Positions 4,731-7,932 of a stretch of DNA of 7,932 nt are shown here, piece by piece. This DNA comes from Mycobacteriaceae bacterium (GTDB taxonomy: Bacteria > Actinomycetota > Actinomycetes > Mycobacteriales > Mycobacteriaceae): NCBI GenBank assembly GCA_019242135.1, contig JAFAWC010000266.1, positions 1 through 7,932 on the forward strand, read 5' to 3'. Numbering within the stretch: position 1 is the stretch's first letter; every line of letters starts with the position of its first letter. A model generated the notes under the pieces. That model was not told the origin of the DNA and did not search any database. It saw only the letters and a list, made by a program, of their open reading frames with translations. Position numbers and translations under genes: made by a program.

Positions 4731-6084
4731 CGCAACCCGGGCGCGTCCTCGGGTCGCGGTATCGCTAGCCGCCGTCGCGGCGCTAAGCGCCCTGGTTTGC
4801 AGTTGCTCAACCCCGTCCGCGTCATCGGTGACCCCGGACACGGGCGCGAAGATCAACATGAACACCCCGGCTGGTTTCCGGGCGAAGCAGGCCGTGGACA
4901 TGCTCAATTCAGACTGGCCGATCGGGATCGTCGGGGTCCGGACTTTGGCGGCGCCCGATGTCGCCGACAGCGTCCGCGAAAGGATGGAAAACCTGTGGTG
5001 GGACAGGCCGTTCACCGTCGCCGGGGTCGACTACAACGCCGGGCGGGCGAAACTCCATCTGCTGAACTCGTTCGGTGCGGGTGAGGACATCGAGATCCAC
5101 ACCGACGAGAACCGAATGGTCGACTGGTTCGACGCCGAGCTGGTCCAGCCCAAGATCAACTCGTGGGCGGACGTGGACACCGAGCTGGCCAAGTCGCGCG
5201 CGCGGTATTCCTATCAGGTCGCCAAGGTCGACAACGGCCGCTGCGACCCGTTGGCCGGATCCAACACCCGCGAATCCCTGCCGCTGGCTTCAATTTTCAA
5301 GCTGTATGTACTGTATGCGGTTGCCGATGCGGTGAAGGGTGGAACGCTGTCGTGGGACGACCAGCTGACCGTGACCCGCCAGGCCAAGGCCGTCGGCTCC
5401 TCCGGTTTAGAGAAGCTGCCGCCCGGCGCGAAGGTGTCGGTGCGTACGGCCGCCGAGAAGATGATCGCCAACAGCGACAACATGGCCACTGACCTGTTGA
5501 TCGACGAGGTCGGGACCGCTGCCGTCGAACGGGCGCTCGCCGAGGCGGGTCACCACGACCCGGCGAGCATGATCCCGTTCCCGACGATGCACGAGCTGTT
5601 CTCTGTCGGGTGGGGCGAACCCGACCTGCGCCAACAGTGGAAGAACGCCGTCCAGGCGGGCCTGCCACAGGCGCGGGCCGAGCTGCTGCAGCAGACCAAT
5701 TCCCGGCCGTACCAACCCGACCCGGCGCGAACCCGGACCCCGGCGTCAACCTACGGCGCCGAGTGGTACGGCAGCGCGGAGGACATCTGCCGGGTACACG
5801 CCGCGCTGCAGCGGGGTGCGACCGCAGCCGCTGAGCCGGTGCGCGAGATCATGTCGGCGATTCCCGGCATCGACATCGACCCCGGGCAGTGGCCGTACAT
5901 CGGCGCGAAGGCGGGCAACCTGCCCGGCGACTTGACGTTCAGCTGGTACGCGGTGGATCGCGGCGGACAGGCGTGGGTGGTCAGTTTCCAGTTGAACTGG
6001 CCGCAGTTCCGCGGCCCGAGCGCGGGCGCGTGGGTGATATCGATCGCCAAGCAGGTGTTCGCGATGATCTCGCGATTGCCGTGA
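4693..6084 (+). CDS. lpqF: LpqF-like lipoprotein with class A beta-lactamase-type serine hydrolase domain
   Basis: From TTG 4693 the product has 463 residues. It begins with a basic n-region (RRRR), a hydrophobic stretch (VAVSLAAVAALSALV) and a lipobox-like VCSC, so it is probably lipidated at C38 and held outside the membrane. An N-terminal domain (about 50-165, including AGFRAKQAVDMLNSDWPIG) precedes the beta-lactamase/transpeptidase-like domain. The latter carries S200-I-F-K203 (SxxK), S261-D-N (SDN) and K406-A-G in place of the usual KTG. The family (M. tuberculosis Rv3593) is thought to act on the cell envelope; whether it hydrolyses beta-lactams is not evident. No ATG or GTG lies between the mhuD stop and the signal peptide, so the start must be TTG 4693, TTG 4705 or ATG 4648. 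The last would add a long non-signal-like extension. Overlap with mhuD suggests translational coupling. Confidence 0.9.
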   Translation: MCWTLQGPRRRRSATRARPRVAVSLAAVAALSALVCSCSTPSASSVTPDTGAKINMNTPAGFRAKQAVDMLNSDWPIGIVGVRTLAAPDVADSVRERMENLWWDRPFTVAGVDYNAGRAKLHLLNSFGAGEDIEIHTDENRMVDWFDAELVQPKINSWADVDTELAKSRARYSYQVAKVDNGRCDPLAGSNTRESLPLASIFKLYVLYAVADAVKGGTLSWDDQLTVTRQAKAVGSSGLEKLPPGAKVSVRTAAEKMIANSDNMATDLLIDEVGTAAVERALAEAGHHDPASMIPFPTMHELFSVGWGEPDLRQQWKNAVQAGLPQARAELLQQTNSRPYQPDPARTRTPASTYGAEWYGSAEDICRVHAALQRGATAAAEPVREIMSAIPGIDIDPGQWPYIGAKAGNLPGDLTFSWYAVDRGGQAWVVSFQLNWPQFRGPSAGAWVISIAKQVFAMISRLP

Positions 6085-6096
6085 TCTGAGCGGCAG

Positions 6097-6102
6097 TACG
6101 AT
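6097..6102 (+). promoter_or_regulatory. Predicted leaderless -10 element of ppk2
   Basis: TACGAT fits TANNNT and is followed by six bases (GCGGCG) and the ATG at 6109, the same geometry as at the membrane protein and glxA-type genes. No Shine-Dalgarno site is present in the 24-base gap after lpqF. As at the glxA-type gene, an out-of-frame ATG begins 8 bases before the true start and overlaps the hexamer. Confidence 0.5.
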
Positions 6103-6108
6103 GCGGCG

Positions 6109-6978
6109 ATGAGCAAGGAAAAACCGGCAAAGAAGCCGACCGGCAGTTCGCAGAAGTCCAAGAAGAACAAGATCTCCGACGACATTTATGAGGACGAATT
6201 GTTCCGTCTGCAGACGGAATTCGTGAAACTCCAAGAGTGGACGCGCCACAATGGCGCGCGAATCGTGATCGTCTTCGAAGGCCGTGACGCGGCGGGCAAA
6301 GGCGGGGCCATCAAACGGATCACCGAATACCTCAGCCCCCGTGTCGCCCGCATCGCCGCGCTGCCGGTGCCGACCGAACGCGAACGCGGGCAGTGGTACT
6401 TTCAGCGCTACATCGCCGCGTTGCCGGCCCGCGGCGAGATCGTGCTCTTCGACCGGTCCTGGTACAACCGAGCCGGCGTCGAAAAGGTCATGGAATTTTG
6501 TACACCGCAGGAGCTTTCGCTGTTCCTGCGGCAGACCCCGATCTTCGAGCAAATGTTGATCGACGACGGAATCCTGCTGCGCAAGTATTGGTTTTCGGTC
6601 TCTGACCGCGAGCAGTTGCGGCGCTTCCGCGCACGACTGCACGATCCGGTACGCCGGTGGAAGCTCAGCCCGATGGACCTGGAGTCGGTGTACCGCTGGG
6701 AGGACTACTCGCGGGCCCGCGACGAGATGATGGTGCACACCGACACCCCGGCGAGTCCTTGGTACATCGTCGAATCCGACATCAAAAAGCATGCCCGGCT
6801 GAACATGATGTCGCACTTGCTGTCGACCATCGACTACCACCCGGTGCCCCAGCCCGACGTCGAGCTGCCGCAGCGGCCGGTGCATTCAGACAACTACAGG
6901 CGCCCGCCCCGCGAACTGTCCAGCTATGTTGACGACCACGTCGCGCAGTTGCTGGGCGACCCGGAGTCGGGCGGCTGA
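6109..6978 (+). CDS. ppk2: Polyphosphate kinase 2
   Basis: The 289-residue single-domain PPK2 moves phosphate between inorganic polyphosphate and nucleoside diphosphates; the M. tuberculosis enzyme (Rv3232c) favours making GTP from GDP. Walker A is G58-R-D-A-A-G-K64-G-G and Walker B is EIVLFD115RSWYNR. The family blocks QWYFQRY, VEKVMEF, LRKYWFSVS, DPVRRWKLSPMD and SPWYIVESDIKKHARLN are all present in order. It resembles Rv3232c closely over residues 22-275. A 21-residue lysine-rich N-terminus (8 Lys) precedes the fold and is probably flexible. The ATG at 6109 is supported by a TANNNT element 6 bases upstream. It follows lpqF by 24 bases in the same direction, so read-through is likely as well. 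As I recall, ppk2 is not next to lpqF in M. tuberculosis, so the position is a lineage difference. Confidence 0.96.
   Translation: MSKEKPAKKPTGSSQKSKKNKISDDIYEDELFRLQTEFVKLQEWTRHNGARIVIVFEGRDAAGKGGAIKRITEYLSPRVARIAALPVPTERERGQWYFQRYIAALPARGEIVLFDRSWYNRAGVEKVMEFCTPQELSLFLRQTPIFEQMLIDDGILLRKYWFSVSDREQLRRFRARLHDPVRRWKLSPMDLESVYRWEDYSRARDEMMVHTDTPASPWYIVESDIKKHARLNMMSHLLSTIDYHPVPQPDVELPQRPVHSDNYRRPPRELSSYVDDHVAQLLGDPESGG
6202..6219. repeat. Perfect 18-bp palindrome inside ppk2
   Basis: TTCCGTCTGCAGACGGAA is identical to its reverse complement. It starts 94 bases into ppk2 and encodes part of LFRLQTEF, a conserved peptide. It could be a binding site or chance given codon constraint; it would also allow an mRNA hairpin. 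Confidence 0.9.
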
Positions 6979-6982
6979 CCGT

Positions 6983-7005
6983 GCGCGCCCACCGTGGCGG
7001 CGCGC
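6983..7005 (+). terminator. GC-rich hairpin after ppk2, possible terminator
   Basis: GCGCGCC (6983-6989) and GGCGCGC (6999-7005) form a 7-bp stem with a 9-base loop, beginning 5 bases after the ppk2 stop. No U-tract follows (GAAACCTG), so this would be a non-canonical intrinsic terminator, a type proposed in mycobacteria, or only an mRNA 3'-end structure. The rest of the gap to 7095 shows nothing I can name. Confidence 0.4.
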
Positions 7006-7095
7006 GAAACCTGACTGTGCTCGAACCGGTATGCGCGCGGTCCTCGCGTGCAGAGCTTCGGCGGACCGTTTCATGGTGAAATACTGGCCGTGGCT

Positions 7096-7932
7096 ATGAC
7101 CAGACCGGCGACCGGCAGCCTCATCCGAACAGCGCTTGCCGGTGTCTTGTCCACCGGGTTCGTGACAGTATCCGTACCCGGTGCGCATGCCGACCCATCC
7201 CCGTCGTCGGGGCCGCCGAGCGCCTATGTCGCCGTTTCGGTGGCCACGGTGTGGACCACGCCGCAGAGCCCGCGTCCAGTCGACCATCCCGCCTTGACAA
7301 ATCCGGTCGATATTCACGGCTGGCTGGCGGGTATGACGCCGGACCAGCAGCAAGCGCTCACCTCGGACAACCTCACCCAGACGCAGGTCCTGTTCGGTGA
7401 CCGCGTCGCTGTGGTGGGACAGCAGGGCGACTGGGACGAGGTATTGGTCCCCGGCCAGCCAACTCCGAAGAACGCCCTGGGCTATCCGGGCTGGATTCCC
7501 AAGACCCAGTTGGCGACCGACCCGGTCTACGGGGCACTGAAGGACTCCGCTCCCTTCGCGCTTGCCGATCGCGGCATGTCCACCTGGATGTACGACGACT
7601 CCGGACTTTCCGATCACAACCTCGAGATCAGTACCAACACCAGGCTTCCCGTCCTGGTCCGCACCGACAATGCGGTTCAGGTGGCCACCCCCGATCGTGG
7701 TCCGAAATGGCTGGATGCCCGAACGGTGGCGGTCTACGAAAACTCCACGGACATACCGCATCCCACCGGAGCCGATCTGGTCCGGTACGCCACCATGTTC
7801 GTAAATGCCCCCTACGTGTGGGGCGGTCGTGCCGGATCCGGGTTCGACTGCTCCGGTTTCACCTCCACCATCTACCAGGTGTACGGCATCATCCTCCCGC
7901 GCGACGCCGGCCCGCAAGCCGCCGACAGCCAG
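7096..7932 (+). CDS. Secreted NlpC/P60 (C40) cell-wall peptidase, C-terminally cut by window edge
   Basis: The first 279 residues are present with no stop before the edge. A signal peptide runs 1-32 (R3, R11, hydrophobic TALAGVLSTGFVTVSV, AHA cleavage motif before D33), so the protein is exported. Two SH3-like segments follow (about 40-143, ending GYPGWIPKTQLA, and about 150-215). The NlpC/P60 domain begins near 225, with YVWGGRAGSGFDC252SGF holding the catalytic cysteine and LPRDAGPQA after it. The catalytic histidine and third polar residue lie beyond the window. This layout resembles YkfC-type gamma-D-glutamyl dipeptidyl endopeptidases that cut peptidoglycan stem peptides; the exact bond is inference. 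ATG 7096 is preferred because it gives a good signal peptide; GTG 7090 is two codons upstream in frame. No clear ribosome site or promoter is seen in the 117-base gap after ppk2. Confidence 0.9.
   Translation, partial: MTRPATGSLIRTALAGVLSTGFVTVSVPGAHADPSPSSGPPSAYVAVSVATVWTTPQSPRPVDHPALTNPVDIHGWLAGMTPDQQQALTSDNLTQTQVLFGDRVAVVGQQGDWDEVLVPGQPTPKNALGYPGWIPKTQLATDPVYGALKDSAPFALADRGMSTWMYDDSGLSDHNLEISTNTRLPVLVRTDNAVQVATPDRGPKWLDARTVAVYENSTDIPHPTGADLVRYATMFVNAPYVWGGRAGSGFDCSGFTSTIYQVYGIILPRDAGPQAADSQ

Noticed and set aside
4371..5015. Long upstream extension of the hydrolase reading frame on the minus strand, through mhuD and the start of lpqF.
   Set aside because: It is antisense to the well-recognised mhuD and to the lpqF N-terminus, shows no family resemblance, and the GGGAGAAG site and ATG 4370 give the expected hydrolase N-terminus.
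5746..6885. 379-residue minus-strand open frame opposite lpqF and ppk2.
   Set aside because: No recognisable motif; it spans two real genes with clear catalytic motifs on the plus strand.

Overview
The window reads as chromosomal DNA from a mycobacterium, probably a Mycolicibacterium or related non-tuberculous species. It is GC-rich, uses GTG and TTG starts, and carries several TANNNT hexamers placed for leaderless mRNAs. From memory, its gene order follows the M. tuberculosis stretch Rv3586-Rv3593: disA end, Rv3587c-like membrane protein, canB, mutY, then the Rv3591c-like hydrolase, mhuD and lpqF. Two things differ from that layout. A GlxA-type regulator lies between mutY and the hydrolase, where M. 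tuberculosis has a PE_PGRS gene. A ppk2 and an NlpC/P60 gene follow lpqF. I see no transposase, integrase, tRNA, rRNA, CRISPR array or attachment site, and no gene-free stretch above about 120 bases.

Layout. 1-124 (+): end of the c-di-AMP synthase DisA. 134-970 (-): single-pass membrane protein with a 15-bp tandem repeat encoding its C-terminal tail. 1055-1672 (-): beta-carbonic anhydrase. 1671-2594 (+): adenine DNA glycosylase MutY, whose ATG overlaps the carbonic anhydrase ATG on the other strand. 2546-3526 (-): GlxA-family regulator, convergent with and overlapping mutY, with a leaderless-type promoter and a 22-bp imperfect palindrome just upstream. 3585-4370 (-): alpha/beta hydrolase, divergent from 4413-4730 (+), the heme-degrading MhuD. 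4693-6084 (+): LpqF-like serine-hydrolase lipoprotein overlapping the end of mhuD. 6109-6978 (+): polyphosphate kinase 2. 7096-7932 (+): secreted NlpC/P60 peptidase, cut by the window edge.

The genes are mostly housekeeping functions rather than one machine: second-messenger synthesis and DNA repair (disA, mutY), CO2/bicarbonate balance (canB), heme iron recovery (mhuD), cell-envelope lipoprotein and peptidoglycan functions (lpqF, NlpC/P60) and polyphosphate-nucleotide metabolism (ppk2). The tightest functional group is hydrolase <-> mhuD -> lpqF: a 42-bp divergent region with overlapping predicted -10 elements, then a probable translationally coupled pair. I do not find a convincing undescribed system. 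The best leads are regulatory: the palindrome at the glxA promoter, a perfect 18-bp palindrome inside ppk2, the overlapping divergent start codons of canB/mutY, and the winged-helix-like C-terminus of MutY.
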